64,000 nucleotides of DNA from Clostridia bacterium (GCA_900766585.1 CAAFVV010000014.1:10779-74778); one strand, 5' to 3'. Shown: positions 20,289 through 29,232, numbered from the stretch's first letter. The notes: generated by a model from the sequence alone, not told the origin. A program made the numbers and translations.

Positions 20289-20648
20289 TTGGAAGCTAAA
20301 GAACTGATGGAACGCGCCGTGCGGGCGCTGGATACCCATAAAGCGGAGGACATCCGCGTGCTGAAGGTGACGGATGTGACGTCATTGGCGGATTATTTTG
20401 TGCTGGCGCAGGGCGGCAGCACAACGCAGGTGCGTGCACTGGCGGATTATGTGGATTACGAGCTGGGGCTTGCGGGCGTCTCTCCTCTGCGGACGGAGGG
20501 GTATGACGGCGCCAACTGGATCCTGATGGATTATGCCACGGTTGTGGTGCATGTATTCCTGCCGAAAACACGGCAGTATTATGATTTGGAGCGGCTGTGG
20601 CAGGATGGCACGCCGGTCGATCTTTCGGATATCATCATCGAGGAGTGA
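20289..20648 (+). CDS. rsfS: Ribosomal silencing factor RsfS
   Basis: Binds L14 and blocks 30S-50S joining under starvation. The 119-residue protein shows 'DIRVLKVTDVTSLADYFVLA' and 'YDGANWILMDYATVVVHVF', the core signatures of the family. It starts with TTG (20289) behind GGGAGGAAG; no ATG lies nearby in frame. Placed between the LCP gene and leuS as in many Firmicutes. Confidence 0.94.
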   Translation: MEAKELMERAVRALDTHKAEDIRVLKVTDVTSLADYFVLAQGGSTTQVRALADYVDYELGLAGVSPLRTEGYDGANWILMDYATVVVHVFLPKTRQYYDLERLWQDGTPVDLSDIIIEE

Positions 20649-20654
20649 ATGGCA

Positions 20655-23063
20655 ATGCAGTATGAACCCCGGCTCATTGAGCCGAAATGGCAGGCGCGCT
20701 GGGAGGAAGCCCAGGTGTTTGCCGCGAAAGACAATGTGGACAAGCCGAAGTTTTACGGCCTGATCGAGTTTCCCTATCCGTCCGGCGCAGGTATGCATGT
20801 CGGGCATATCAAGGCGTATTCCGGCATGGAGGTCATCTCCCGCAAACGGCGGATGCAGGGCTATAATGTGCTGTTCCCGATCGGCTTTGATGCCTACGGT
20901 CTGCCTACGGAGAATTATGCCATCAAGACCGGCATCCACCCGCGTGTGGTGACCGATCAGAACATCCGCAAATTCACCCAGCAGCTTCGGCGCGTCGGCT
21001 TTTCGTTTGACTGGAGCCGCACGGTAGATACGACGCAGGAGAACTACTACCGCTGGACACAGTGGATATTCCTGAAAATGTTTGAGCACGGGCTGGTGTT
21101 CCGCGACACGGCGCTCGTCAACTACTGCCCGCACTGCAAGGTCGTTCTCTCCAATGAGGATTCGCAGGGCGGAAAGTGCGATATCTGCCACAGCACTATC
21201 GTGCAGAAGGCGAAGGATGTGTGGTATCTGCGCATCACCGCCTATGCGGATAAGCTGCTCGAGGGTCTGGACCTTGTGGATTTTCCGGCGAATATCCGCC
21301 AGCAGCAGGAAAACTGGATCGGCCGCTCGACGGGTGCGTTCGTCAACTTCCCGCTGAAGGACACCGATGAGAAGCTGCGCATTTACACGACGCGCTGCGA
21401 CACGCTGTTCGGCGTGACGTTCATGGTTATCGCGCCGGAGCATCCGCTGCTTGAAAAATACCGCTCGCGCATCAAAAACGCCGGTGAGCTGGACGCTTAT
21501 AAGGCGGAGTGCGCCAAAAAGACGGAATTTGAGCGTACCCAGCTGGTCAAGGATAAGACCGGTGTGCGGGTGGACGGCCTGACGGCGGTCAACCCGGTGA
21601 GCGGGCGCGAGATCCCGATCTACATTTCCGACTACGTGATGATGGGCTACGGTACCGGCGCGATCATGGCGGTGCCCGCGCACGATCAGCGCGACTACGA
21701 ATTCGCCCGCAAGTTCGGTCTCGACATCATTCCGGTGATCGAGGGCGGCGACATCGCCAAAGAGGCGTATGTCGGCGACGGCGTGATGATCAACTCGGAT
21801 TTCCTGAACGGGCTGACCAATAAAAAGGACTCCATTGCCCGTATGCTCGCGTTTTTGGAGGAAAAGGGCATTGGCGAAGCCGGCGTGCAGTATAAAATGA
21901 AGGACTGGGCGTTTAACCGCCAGCGCTACTGGGGTGAGCCGATCCCGATCGTCCACTGCAAGACCTGCGGCATGGTGCCGGTCCCCTATGACGAGCTGCC
22001 GCTGCGGCTGCCGGAAATGGAGAATTTCGAGCCGGGCGAGGGCGGCGAAAGCCCGCTTGCGAAGATCGACTCGTTTGTCCATTGCCGCTGCCCGCGCTGC
22101 GGCGGCGAGGCACGGCGCGAAACCGATACGATGCCGCAGTGGGCGGGATCGTCGTGGTATTTCCTGCGCTATGTCGATCCGCACAATACCCATGCGTTTG
22201 CCGATCCCGAAAAGCTCCGCTACTGGATGCCGGTGGACTGGTATAACGGCGGCATGGAGCATGTGACCCGTCACCTGATCTACTCCCGCTTCTGGCACCG
22301 TTTCCTCTATGACATCGGCGAGGTGCCGTGTCCCGAGCCGTATGCCAAGCGCACGGCGCAGGGGCTGATCCTCGGCTCTGACGGCGTGAAAATGAGCAAA
22401 TCGCGCGGCAATGTGGTCGATCCGAACGATGTGGTGGACGAGTGCGGCGCGGATACGCTGCGGGTATACATCCTGTTTATGGGCGATTACGGCTCTGCAG
22501 CACCGTGGAGCGAGAGCAGTCTCAAAGGCTGCAAGCGTTTTCTGGACCGCGTGGCGGGTCTGCTCGATATGGCAAAGGGCAGCGGTGCGACCGCGGCGCT
22601 TGAGAGCGAGTTCCACAAGACCATCCGCAAGGTCAGCGGCGATATCGAGGAGATGAAGTTCAACACCGCTATCGCCTCCATGATGACGCTGCTCAACCGT
22701 ATCTATGATCACGGTTCGCTGACGCGCGACGAGTTGTCGATCCTGCTGCGCCTGCTCTGCCCGTTTGCCCCGCATCTGGCGGAGGAAATGTGGGAGCAGC
22801 TCGGCCATGAGGGCTTCTGTTCGCTGGCGCCCTGGCCGGAGTACGACGAGGAAAAGACGGTGGATGCCACCGTTGAGATCGTTGTGCAGGTCAACGGCAG
22901 GATCAAGGACCGCATGGTGATTGCCATGGATATGCCGAAGGAGGACGTGCTTGCCGCCGCCAAAAAGGCGGAAAAGACAGCCGCCGCCATCGAGGGTATG
23001 GAGCTTGTCAAGGAGCTGTATATCCCGGGTAAGCTTGTGAATCTGGTCGTGAAACCGCGCTGA
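20655..23063 (+). CDS. leuS: Leucyl-tRNA synthetase
   Basis: Charges tRNA-Leu; class I enzyme with an editing domain. The 802-residue product has the HIGH-type motif in 'PYPSGAGMHVGHIKAY', the CP1 editing domain in the middle, a zinc-type insertion with 'CKTCG' and 'CRCPRCGG', the 'KMSKSRGNVV' loop and an anticodon-binding domain with the 'VEIVVQVNGRIKDRM' C-terminus. ATG 20655 has AGGAG 9 bases upstream; the ATG at 20649, right after the rsfS stop, is too close to it. The rpsU promoter lies just downstream. Confidence 0.97.
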   Translation: MQYEPRLIEPKWQARWEEAQVFAAKDNVDKPKFYGLIEFPYPSGAGMHVGHIKAYSGMEVISRKRRMQGYNVLFPIGFDAYGLPTENYAIKTGIHPRVVTDQNIRKFTQQLRRVGFSFDWSRTVDTTQENYYRWTQWIFLKMFEHGLVFRDTALVNYCPHCKVVLSNEDSQGGKCDICHSTIVQKAKDVWYLRITAYADKLLEGLDLVDFPANIRQQQENWIGRSTGAFVNFPLKDTDEKLRIYTTRCDTLFGVTFMVIAPEHPLLEKYRSRIKNAGELDAYKAECAKKTEFERTQLVKDKTGVRVDGLTAVNPVSGREIPIYISDYVMMGYGTGAIMAVPAHDQRDYEFARKFGLDIIPVIEGGDIAKEAYVGDGVMINSDFLNGLTNKKDSIARMLAFLEEKGIGEAGVQYKMKDWAFNRQRYWGEPIPIVHCKTCGMVPVPYDELPLRLPEMENFEPGEGGESPLAKIDSFVHCRCPRCGGEARRETDTMPQWAGSSWYFLRYVDPHNTHAFADPEKLRYWMPVDWYNGGMEHVTRHLIYSRFWHRFLYDIGEVPCPEPYAKRTAQGLILGSDGVKMSKSRGNVVDPNDVVDECGADTLRVYILFMGDYGSAAPWSESSLKGCKRFLDRVAGLLDMAKGSGATAALESEFHKTIRKVSGDIEEMKFNTAIASMMTLLNRIYDHGSLTRDELSILLRLLCPFAPHLAEEMWEQLGHEGFCSLAPWPEYDEEKTVDATVEIVVQVNGRIKDRMVIAMDMPKEDVLAAAKKAEKTAAAIEGMELVKELYIPGKLVNLVVKPR

Positions 23064-23129
23064 CGGTTTTGCGGAGCGGGGACGGATGGCGCATTTCGCA
23101 ACAATTTCTCCGAAAAGCGCAGAAAAGAC

Positions 23130-23158
23130 TTGACGAAAAGCGCTTTCCGTTGTATAAT
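23130..23158 (+). promoter_or_regulatory. Sigma-A promoter of rpsU
   Basis: TTGACG (23130-23135), 17-bp spacer, perfect TATAAT (23153-23158), 56 bases before the rpsU start. Confidence 0.85.
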
Positions 23159-23213
23159 AACTGCGTTATATTGATATTACCCCTGCCGTTTGGGCGGAGG
23201 GAGGGAATAAGAC

Positions 23214-23390
23214 ATGTCGGAAGTTCACGTAAAAGAAAATGAGAGTCTGGACAGTGCGCTGCGCAGATGGAAAAAGTCCTGCGCGCGTGCCGGCACTCTC
23301 GCTGAAGTGCGCAAGAGAGAGCATTATGAAAAGCCCTCTGTCCGCCGCAAGAAAAAATCGGAGGCTGCGCGCAAGAGAAAGTTTAAATAA
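23214..23390 (+). CDS. rpsU: 30S ribosomal protein S21
   Basis: A 58-residue, highly basic protein beginning MSEVHVKENESLDSALRRWK and continuing with 'KREHYEKPSVRRKKK', the S21 signature. S21 sits by the anti-Shine-Dalgarno end of 16S rRNA and helps initiation. GGAGGGAGGG precedes ATG 23214. It has its own near-consensus promoter and its own strong terminator, so it is a single-gene unit. Confidence 0.95.
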   Translation: MSEVHVKENESLDSALRRWKKSCARAGTLAEVRKREHYEKPSVRRKKKSEAARKRKFK

Positions 23391-23398
23391 TCCGGTAA

Positions 23399-23428
23399 AA
23401 AAGCGGGCAGTTTTCTGCCCGCTTTTTT
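23399..23428 (+). terminator. Intrinsic terminator after rpsU
   Basis: AGCGGGCAG (23402-23410) and CTGCCCGCT (23415-23423) form a perfect 9-bp stem with a TTTT loop, flanked by A6 and T6. Confidence 0.92.
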
Positions 23429-23458
23429 CCGTGTCTGAGCAAAAAAGGGAGGATGCCG

Positions 23459-23968
23459 ATGCCGCTTTTCGCTGCCACGGTATACAAGCGCCGCCTGACC
23501 GATCTGACAGCGGACGAGCTGCGGCGCATGGGGGTTCGCGGGCTGCTTCTGGATGTGGACAACACGCTGACACCGCACGACGATCCGCATGTGTCGGATG
23601 CCGTGCGCCGCTGGCTTTCCGACCGCATAAAGGAGGGCTTTTTGCTGACGGTGGTCTCGAATAACCGCGAGGAGCGCGTGGCGCCGTTCGCGCGCATGAT
23701 CGGGCTGCCGTTTACGGCGCACGCGAGAAAGCCGCTGCCGTCGGGATTTTGGCGGGCGGCAAGCTCGCTGGGCCTGTCCCGCGGGCAGTGCCTCGTGATC
23801 GGTGACCAGATCTTTACGGATATTGCCGGCGCCAATCTGGCGGGGATGCGCTCGGTGCAGCTTCTGCCGATCGTGCCGGAGGAAAAACAGCGCTTTATCC
23901 GCTTCAAGCGTCGGCTGGAACGCCCGATATTGGCGCATTATCTGAAAAAAAGGGGGATCACGCTGTGA
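23459..23968 (+). CDS. YqeG-family HAD phosphatase
   Basis: A 169-residue HAD-superfamily phosphatase of the YqeG (IIIA) subfamily. Motif I is 'LLLDVDNTLTPHD' (nucleophile Asp), motif II 'VVSNNREER', a lysine in 'ARKPLP', and motif III 'VIGDQIFTDIAGA'. Substrate unknown. GGGAGG lies 6 bases before ATG 23459; an ATG at 23453 is too close. The next gene starts inside its stop (GTGA overlap), so the two are coupled. Confidence 0.9.
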   Translation: MPLFAATVYKRRLTDLTADELRRMGVRGLLLDVDNTLTPHDDPHVSDAVRRWLSDRIKEGFLLTVVSNNREERVAPFARMIGLPFTAHARKPLPSGFWRAASSLGLSRGQCLVIGDQIFTDIAGANLAGMRSVQLLPIVPEEKQRFIRFKRRLERPILAHYLKKRGITL

Positions 23969-24843
23969 GTATATGTTTCGGACCTGCCGGCAACGATGAA
24001 TCGTTTGCGGCGGAGGGGCACCGTTCTACGCTGGAAGCGCCCGCGTGGCTGCAGAAAAAAGGGCTGACTGCCTATGAATATCAGTGCGGTCGCGGCGTAC
24101 GCATCGGGGAGGAGACGGCGCTGGCGCTCGGCGCAGAGGCGGCGCGCTGCGGAATCGCGCTGTCTCTCCACGCGCCGTATTTTATTTCGCTGGCTTCTGC
24201 CGATCCCGAAAAGCGGGAGAACAGCATCGGCTATATTCTGGACAGCGCCCGCGCCGTCGCGCTGATGGGCGGCACCCGCATCGTGGTGCATCCCGGCGGT
24301 CTGGGCGGGCGAAGCCGTGCCGAGGCGACGGAGATCGCCGTTGAAACGCTTACGCGGGCGCAGCGGGCACTTGATGAGGCGGGACTTTCCGGGGTGCGCA
24401 TCTGCCCCGAGACGATGGGCAAGATCAATCAGCTTGGTGATCTCGATGAAGTGCTGACCATGTGCCGCGTGGACGAGCGGTTTTGCCCGTGCATTGACTT
24501 TGGGCACTTAAACAGCCGGACACAGGGCGGCGTGAATTCCGCCGAGGCGTTCGCCGTGGTGGCGGATGCCATTGCCGATCGGCTCGGCGAGGAGCGCGGG
24601 CGGAATTTTCATGTGCATTTTTCCAAGATCCAGTATACGGCGGGCGGCGAAAAATGCCATCTCACCTTTGCCGACACCGTGTACGGACCGGAGCCGCAGC
24701 CGCTGATGGAGCTGATCGCCGCGCGGCAGCTCAAGCCGTTTATCATCTGTGAATCGGCGGGCACACAGGCAAGCGATGCCCGCTGTCTGAAAACACTTTG
24801 GGAGCAGGCGGAAAGCCGCCTGTCAAAGGAGGAAGTCAAATGA
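23965..24843 (+). CDS. TIM-barrel protein of the endonuclease IV / sugar isomerase type
   Basis: A 292-residue TIM-barrel protein with metal-ligand-type residues at strand ends: 'SLHAPYFISLA', 'RIVVHPGG', 'ICPETMGK', 'CIDFGHLNSR', 'NFHVHFSKIQY', 'FIICESAG'. These resemble AP endonuclease IV (Nfo) and its relatives, but I cannot tell DNA repair from a metabolic role. It starts with GTG 23965 overlapping yqeG by 4 bases and ends overlapping the M24 peptidase start (ATGA). Confidence 0.75.
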   Translation: MSICFGPAGNDESFAAEGHRSTLEAPAWLQKKGLTAYEYQCGRGVRIGEETALALGAEAARCGIALSLHAPYFISLASADPEKRENSIGYILDSARAVALMGGTRIVVHPGGLGGRSRAEATEIAVETLTRAQRALDEAGLSGVRICPETMGKINQLGDLDEVLTMCRVDERFCPCIDFGHLNSRTQGGVNSAEAFAVVADAIADRLGEERGRNFHVHFSKIQYTAGGEKCHLTFADTVYGPEPQPLMELIAARQLKPFIICESAGTQASDARCLKTLWEQAESRLSKEEVK

Positions 24844-25910
24844 ATGCTGTGGAAAAAATACGCCAGAAATTGCCGGATACCCATACGGCGGCTGTGGTCA
24901 CCACGCCGCATAACCGCCGGTATCTGACCGGGTTCCCCTCGTCTGCCGGTATGGTCATCATCACGCCGCAGAGCGCGGTGTTTATGACCGATTCACGCTA
25001 TGCCGAGGCGGCGGGAAAAGCCATCCGCGACATGGAGGTGGAGTGCTATTCCCGCCCGACGGAGAGCCTTTCCGCCTATCTGAAGGCACAGGATATCCGC
25101 ACGCTGCTGGTCGAGTCGGAGCGTTCGGTCTCTTCGGTGCGCGCGCTGCGTGCGGCACTGCCCGAGCTGACCGTCGAGGACGACGACCGGCTGACTGACT
25201 GGCTCTCTGCCCTGCGGATGTGCAAGACGCCGCAGGAGCGGGACGCGATGGCGCGCGCGCAGGCGCTTACCGACGCCGGATACCAGTATATTCTCGGGCG
25301 CATTGCGGCGGGACGCACCGAACGTGAGGTGGCGCTGGATCTCGAATTTTTCATCCGCCGACAGGGCGCCGAGGGTGTGGCATTTGAGTTTATCGCCGTA
25401 TCGGGCACGAATTCCTCGCTGCCGCACGGCGTGCCGGGCGATCGCGTGATCGAAAAAGGCGATTTTGTCACAATGGATTTCGGCGCGCGTGTGGACGGCT
25501 ATTGCTCGGACATGACCCGTACCGTCGCCGTCGGCTCTGTCAGCGACCGCCAGCGCGAGGTGTATGACACCGTACTGCGCGCCCAGCTGGCGGGTCTTGC
25601 CGCCGTCGGCCCCGGCGTGCCCTGCCGCGCTGCGGACGCCGCCGCGCGGAATGTGATCACCGAGGCGGGATACGGCAAGTATTTCGGTCACGGCACCGGT
25701 CACGGCGTCGGTGTGCAGATCCACGAGCAGCCGAATCTTTCTCCCTCGACGCCGGAGACGACGCTGCTGGCTCCCGGTCACGTTGTCACGGTCGAGCCGG
25801 GTATCTACCTGCCCGGCGAATTCGGCGTGCGTATAGAGGATATGGTGATTATTACCGAGACAGGCTGCGATAATTTCACCAAATCGCCGAAAGAGCTGCA
25901 AATTCTGTAA
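24840..25910 (+). CDS. M24-family aminopeptidase (Xaa-Pro peptidase)
   Basis: Dimetal aminopeptidase that removes N-terminal residues next to proline. The 356-residue protein has an N-terminal creatinase-like domain ('RRYLTGFPSSAGMVIITP') and the pita-bread catalytic domain with ligands in 'VTMDFGARVDGYCSDMTRT' (two Asp), 'GHGTGHGVGVQIHE' (His) and 'TVEPGIYLPGEFGVRIED' (two Glu). AAAGGAGG lies before ATG 24840. It precedes efp in many Firmicutes, as here, though efp has its own promoter. Confidence 0.93.
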   Translation: MNAVEKIRQKLPDTHTAAVVTTPHNRRYLTGFPSSAGMVIITPQSAVFMTDSRYAEAAGKAIRDMEVECYSRPTESLSAYLKAQDIRTLLVESERSVSSVRALRAALPELTVEDDDRLTDWLSALRMCKTPQERDAMARAQALTDAGYQYILGRIAAGRTEREVALDLEFFIRRQGAEGVAFEFIAVSGTNSSLPHGVPGDRVIEKGDFVTMDFGARVDGYCSDMTRTVAVGSVSDRQREVYDTVLRAQLAGLAAVGPGVPCRAADAAARNVITEAGYGKYFGHGTGHGVGVQIHEQPNLSPSTPETTLLAPGHVVTVEPGIYLPGEFGVRIEDMVIITETGCDNFTKSPKELQIL

Positions 25911-25926
25911 AATTATGAAATGCCCC

Positions 25927-25955
25927 TTGCAAAACGGGCGGGATTGCGGTAAAAT
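25927..25955 (+). promoter_or_regulatory. Sigma-A promoter of efp
   Basis: TTGCAA (25927-25932), 17-bp spacer, TAAAAT (25950-25955), 43 bases before the efp ATG. Confidence 0.7.
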
Positions 25956-25997
25956 AAGCTAGTCTAATTCTGTATTAAGCTATGGAGGATCTGCATT

Positions 25998-26555
25998 ATG
26001 ATTTCTGCGGGTGAATTTCGCAACGGTGTGACCTTTGAAGAGGACGGCAATGTGCTCCAGGTCGTGGAGTTTCAGCACGTGAAGCCCGGCAAAGGCGCGG
26101 CGTTTGTGCGCACCAAGACGAAAAACGTGATCACGGGCGCCGTGATCGAAAAGAGCTACAACCCCACCGCCAAATTCCCGGTGGCATATGTGGAGCGCAA
26201 GGAGATGGAGTTCTCCTACGCCGACGGAGATCTCTACTACTTTATGGACGGCGAGACGTATGAGCTGATGCCTATTAACCGCTCGACGCTCGGCGACAAC
26301 TTCAAGTTTGTCAAGGAGAACATGGTCTGCCGCATCATGTCCTATAAGGGCAAGGTGTTCGGTGTGGAGCCGCCCACGTTTGTGGAGCTTCAGGTGACCA
26401 AGACCGATCCCGGCTTTAAGGGCGACACGGCGACCAACGCGACCAAACCGGCGACTCTGGAGACCGGCGCGGAGATCCGCGTGCCGCTGTTCATTGACGA
26501 GGGCGAAATGATCCGTGTGGATACCCGCACCGGCGAGTACATGGAGCGCGCCTGA
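25998..26555 (+). CDS. efp: Elongation factor P
   Basis: Rescues ribosomes stalled on polyproline. The 185-residue, three-domain protein starts 'MISAGEFRNGVTFEEDGNV'; the loop that reaches the peptidyl-transferase centre is 'HVKPGKGAAF', with Lys32 at the modification position. C-terminal 'VPLFIDEGEMIRVDTRTGEY' is the family signature. GGAGG lies upstream of ATG 25998. Confidence 0.97.
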   Translation: MISAGEFRNGVTFEEDGNVLQVVEFQHVKPGKGAAFVRTKTKNVITGAVIEKSYNPTAKFPVAYVERKEMEFSYADGDLYYFMDGETYELMPINRSTLGDNFKFVKENMVCRIMSYKGKVFGVEPPTFVELQVTKTDPGFKGDTATNATKPATLETGAEIRVPLFIDEGEMIRVDTRTGEYMERA

Positions 26556-26585
26556 GCAAACCGATCTGTAAAGGAGGTTATCATC

Positions 26586-27011
26586 ATGACGGTAACGGAA
26601 AAAGTGGCTTATCTCAAGGGCCTGGCTGAGGGACTGGACGTCAAGGCGGACACCAAAGAGGGCAAGCTTCTGGCAGCAATTATGGACGTTCTGTCGGATA
26701 TGGCGCTGGATCTCGAGGATCTGGCGGACGACGTCACCGAAATGTCGGAGCACGTGGATGCGATCGACGAGGATCTCAACGATCTCGAAACCGATTTTTA
26801 TGAAGACTATGACGACGAGGATGAGGACGAGGACGACGGCTTCTATGACGTCACCTGCCCGAACTGCGGCGAGGAGTTCTCTGTGGACGAGGAGACGCTG
26901 CTCGAGGGCAGCATCGCCTGCCCGAACTGCGGCGAAGACCTGGAGTTTGACCTCGACGAGTGCGACGGCGACTGTGGAAGCTGTGGCGAGGACTGCGAAG
27001 GAAAAGAATAA
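26586..27011 (+). CDS. CD1247-type zinc-ribbon protein with acidic linker
   Basis: A 141-residue acidic protein. Residues 1-60 form a helical N-terminal domain ('MTVTEKVAYLKGLAEGLDV') found in clostridial proteins of the CD1247 type. A linker of nearly pure Asp/Glu follows (about 75-88), then a zinc ribbon with two 'CPNCGE' knuckles, and a Cys-rich tail with 'CDGDCGSCGEDC'. AAAGGAGG precedes ATG. It follows efp by 30 bases and ends at a strong terminator. Function unknown; a nucleic-acid or polymerase contact is only a guess. Confidence 0.85.
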   Translation: MTVTEKVAYLKGLAEGLDVKADTKEGKLLAAIMDVLSDMALDLEDLADDVTEMSEHVDAIDEDLNDLETDFYEDYDDEDEDEDDGFYDVTCPNCGEEFSVDEETLLEGSIACPNCGEDLEFDLDECDGDCGSCGEDCEGKE

Positions 27012-27044
27012 GCGAAAGCAGCGCTTTTCTGTGCCAAAAACAAA

Positions 27045-27086
27045 GAGCCGCCTGCGGATTCCTGTGATCCGCAGGCGGTTTTTTCA
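27045..27086. terminator. Bidirectional terminator between the zinc-ribbon gene and tspO
   Basis: GCCGCCTGCGGAT (27047-27059) pairs with ATCCGCAGGCGG, followed by TTTTTT on the plus strand and AAAGAG/CTCTTT on the other. It serves the convergent ends of the zinc-ribbon gene and tspO. Confidence 0.85.
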
Positions 27087-27578
27087 GCTGTTGAACAGAT
27101 AAAAGCCCAGATTCAGATATGCCGCAAACAGGCACCATGCCAGATAGGGAAGCAGTAAAAAGGCGGCGGTCGGGCGGATTGCAAAAAACCGGCGGATTGT
27201 CAGTACGATCAGAGTGATCAGCAAAAGCAGCCAAAGCAGGGCAAGCAGACGCAGCGACAGACGGAAAAAGAGCAGCGGCCAAAGCACGTTGACAATTAGC
27301 TGGATACGGTACAGCCGCAGGGCGGGCGCCGCATCGTCGTCTTCGCTTTTGCCGATCATCCAGGCGGCTGTGCCCATCAGTACGTATAAAACCGTCCACA
27401 CGACCGGAAACACCCAGCCCGGCGGCGTCAAAGGCGGCTTGATCAATACATCGTCGAAGCCGGCCGTTCCGCCGATCAGCCCGCCGACGGCGCCGGCAAG
27501 CAGGGCGATCAGCACAGAGCGGAGCAGGTCGAAAACGGAAGCGGATGACGCTTGCTTTTGCGTAGACAAGATGACCAC
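27084..27578 (-). CDS. tspO: TspO/MBR family tryptophan-rich membrane protein
   Basis: A 164-residue membrane protein with five predicted spans, the fold of TspO / peripheral benzodiazepine receptor proteins that bind porphyrins and other hydrophobic ligands. Family signatures: 'KPPLTPPGWVFPVVWTVLY', 'NVLWPLLFFRLSLR' and 'PYLAWCLFAAYLNLGFYLFN'. The start is uncertain: GTG at 27578, or TTG at 27569, which has AAGGCGG 8 bases upstream. It is divergent from the Shango-like operon and convergent with the zinc-ribbon gene. Confidence 0.9.
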   Translation of the reverse strand: MVILSTQKQASSASVFDLLRSVLIALLAGAVGGLIGGTAGFDDVLIKPPLTPPGWVFPVVWTVLYVLMGTAAWMIGKSEDDDAAPALRLYRIQLIVNVLWPLLFFRLSLRLLALLWLLLLITLIVLTIRRFFAIRPTAAFLLLPYLAWCLFAAYLNLGFYLFNS

Positions 27579-27672
27579 CGCCTTTTTTGTGATGGTATAT
27601 AGATATGGGTTATGTGCCGTGTTTATGCCGTCGGTTTTTCAAAAGAAAAGTAAACAAATGTTCGGAAAATGG

Positions 27673-27701
27673 TTGCAACCTGCGAAAGCATTTGTTATAA
27701 T
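27673..27701 (+). promoter_or_regulatory. Sigma-A promoter of the Shango-like operon
   Basis: TTGCAA (27673-27678), 17-bp spacer, perfect TATAAT (27696-27701), 32 bases before the first start codon. Its strength suggests constitutive expression. Confidence 0.75.
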
Positions 27702-27732
27702 AGGGAAAAAGAGGCAGGAGGTGAGAAAAAGC

Positions 27733-29232
27733 ATGGATCTTGATCAGTTGATTCAAAAAATTGTCTCTCATGCGGTCACGGAGACTAAAAAGACGGTGCT
27801 CGCGCAGCTGTACCGTGAGGAGAAGATCCTGCGTCCGGCGTCAAAGCTGCCGCGCTATCTGCCGGAGGTCTACCGGCAGATGGCTGCCCTCGCCTCTGAC
27901 CGGGAGGCGACCTTCCGGTCAGAGGCGTGGATCTTCTGTCGGCAGGGGCAGTTTATGGCGGAGCATGAGGAAAATGAGGGCGACCTCCAAACGCCGTTTT
28001 TCTGCTTTTTTCCCACTTATCGCCTGATGAATCCGGCACAGCTGCGGGCATATTTCACCTGGCGGACAAAGCTGCGGCAGGGGATCTGCGAGCCGGTCTC
28101 CACCTCATATGCCTTTGTGTACATTTATGAGCTGCTCAATCAGATCGGCGTCGCCGATCCGGCGGACGGTTTTGAAAAGCTGCGGCGATTCCGGGAGAAT
28201 TATGCACCGATCGACCCGAGGGTCGAGCGCTATCTGACCACATGGATGCGGGATTACCGCATATACTACGGGCTTTTGCCGGATGAATCCGCTGCGGAGG
28301 GTGACGGCGTGCTGACGGCGCTCATGCACGCTGCCGATACGCCGGATGATGTGCTGTTTTCGGCGATCTGCCGTCTCTCCTCCTATGATTTTACCCGCTC
28401 CCGCGCCTATAATGCGCACCCGAAGGAAAGTGCCGCGCTTTTGTGCCGGGTCTACCGCGATTTTGCTGCATTTTGCGATGCCCACCGCAAACGGTCGCTG
28501 TTCGACCGCCTGTTCGGGGCAAAAGTGAAGATGTCCTATCCGATGTTCCGCAGTGCGGTGTTTTGGGAGCGCGGCAGTCAGCCGGACCGCACGGTGAAAT
28601 GCGGCGAGCGGGAGGAATACACCTGCAAAAACGGGTTGTGGAGCCGCACCGGCTATGTTGACAAGCCGGATAAAAACCGCGAGCTGGGGCGCATGGTCAA
28701 GGCGGTGGACTGCCATCTGCGCGAGGTGTATGCTCTGCCGCCGCTTACCCCGCCCGACGGGGTGAGCAAGCAGTTTTGCGCGCTGATCGCGCGTGACGCG
28801 GCAGAGGTCATCGTCATCAAGCCGCCGGTGCCGGAGATGGTGTTCGACCTGTCCAAGCTCAGCCGGATCCGCCGGGCGGCGGATGAGACGCGGGACAGCC
28901 TGTTGGTCGATGATACACAGGAACCGGCAGAAGCGGAGACGGCAAAACCGGAGGAGCCGCCGGCGGAGGAATTGCCCGCAGAGCTGCCGTCCGCTGCGCA
29001 GAGCGAAGCCAGGCTGACCGAACAGGAGCGGCGCTTTCTGCGCGCATTGCTGTCGGGCATGTCCGCCGCGGCAGCCGGACGCGAGGCGGGCGGATTTCCC
29101 GCACTTTTGGCGGATGCCGTCAACGAAAAGCTATATGATGAATTTGCGGACACCGTACTCGGCGTTGAGGACGGCGAGCCGGTGATTCTTCCGGATTACC
29201 GGGAGGAACTGGAAAGGATGGTTGCCCCATGA
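27733..29232 (+). CDS. TerB_N/TerB_C domain protein, SngA-like (Shango-type defence)
   Basis: The 499-residue product has a TerB_N domain with its hallmark block 'YFTWRTKLRQGICEP' and 'SYAFVYIYELLNQIG' (within about 95-140), a variable middle part, a Pro/Glu-rich linker (about 395-425) and a C-terminal TerB_C-like region with 'ADAVNEKLYDEFADTVLG' and 'LPDYREELERM'. TerB-type domains were first seen with tellurite-resistance loci; in Shango the TerB-like protein is the first of three genes with an ATPase and a helicase, as here. AGGAGG lies 10 bases before ATG 27733. It overlaps the ATPase start by 4 bases, so the proteins are probably made in fixed ratio. Assignment to Shango rests on domain order, not on a search. 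Confidence 0.82.
   Translation: MDLDQLIQKIVSHAVTETKKTVLAQLYREEKILRPASKLPRYLPEVYRQMAALASDREATFRSEAWIFCRQGQFMAEHEENEGDLQTPFFCFFPTYRLMNPAQLRAYFTWRTKLRQGICEPVSTSYAFVYIYELLNQIGVADPADGFEKLRRFRENYAPIDPRVERYLTTWMRDYRIYYGLLPDESAAEGDGVLTALMHAADTPDDVLFSAICRLSSYDFTRSRAYNAHPKESAALLCRVYRDFAAFCDAHRKRSLFDRLFGAKVKMSYPMFRSAVFWERGSQPDRTVKCGEREEYTCKNGLWSRTGYVDKPDKNRELGRMVKAVDCHLREVYALPPLTPPDGVSKQFCALIARDAAEVIVIKPPVPEMVFDLSKLSRIRRAADETRDSLLVDDTQEPAEAETAKPEEPPAEELPAELPSAAQSEARLTEQERRFLRALLSGMSAAAAGREAGGFPALLADAVNEKLYDEFADTVLGVEDGEPVILPDYREELERMVAP

Noticed and set aside
20649..20654. Upstream ATG as leuS start
   Set aside because: Only 3 bases from AGGAG; the ATG at 20655 has the right distance. The difference is two residues and remains open.
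20382..22808. Very long minus-strand open frame (808 codons) opposite leuS
   Set aside because: Codon periodicity of the GC-rich leuS keeps the opposite frame open; the translation has no family motifs and lacks a ribosome binding site. The plus-strand LeuRS is certain.
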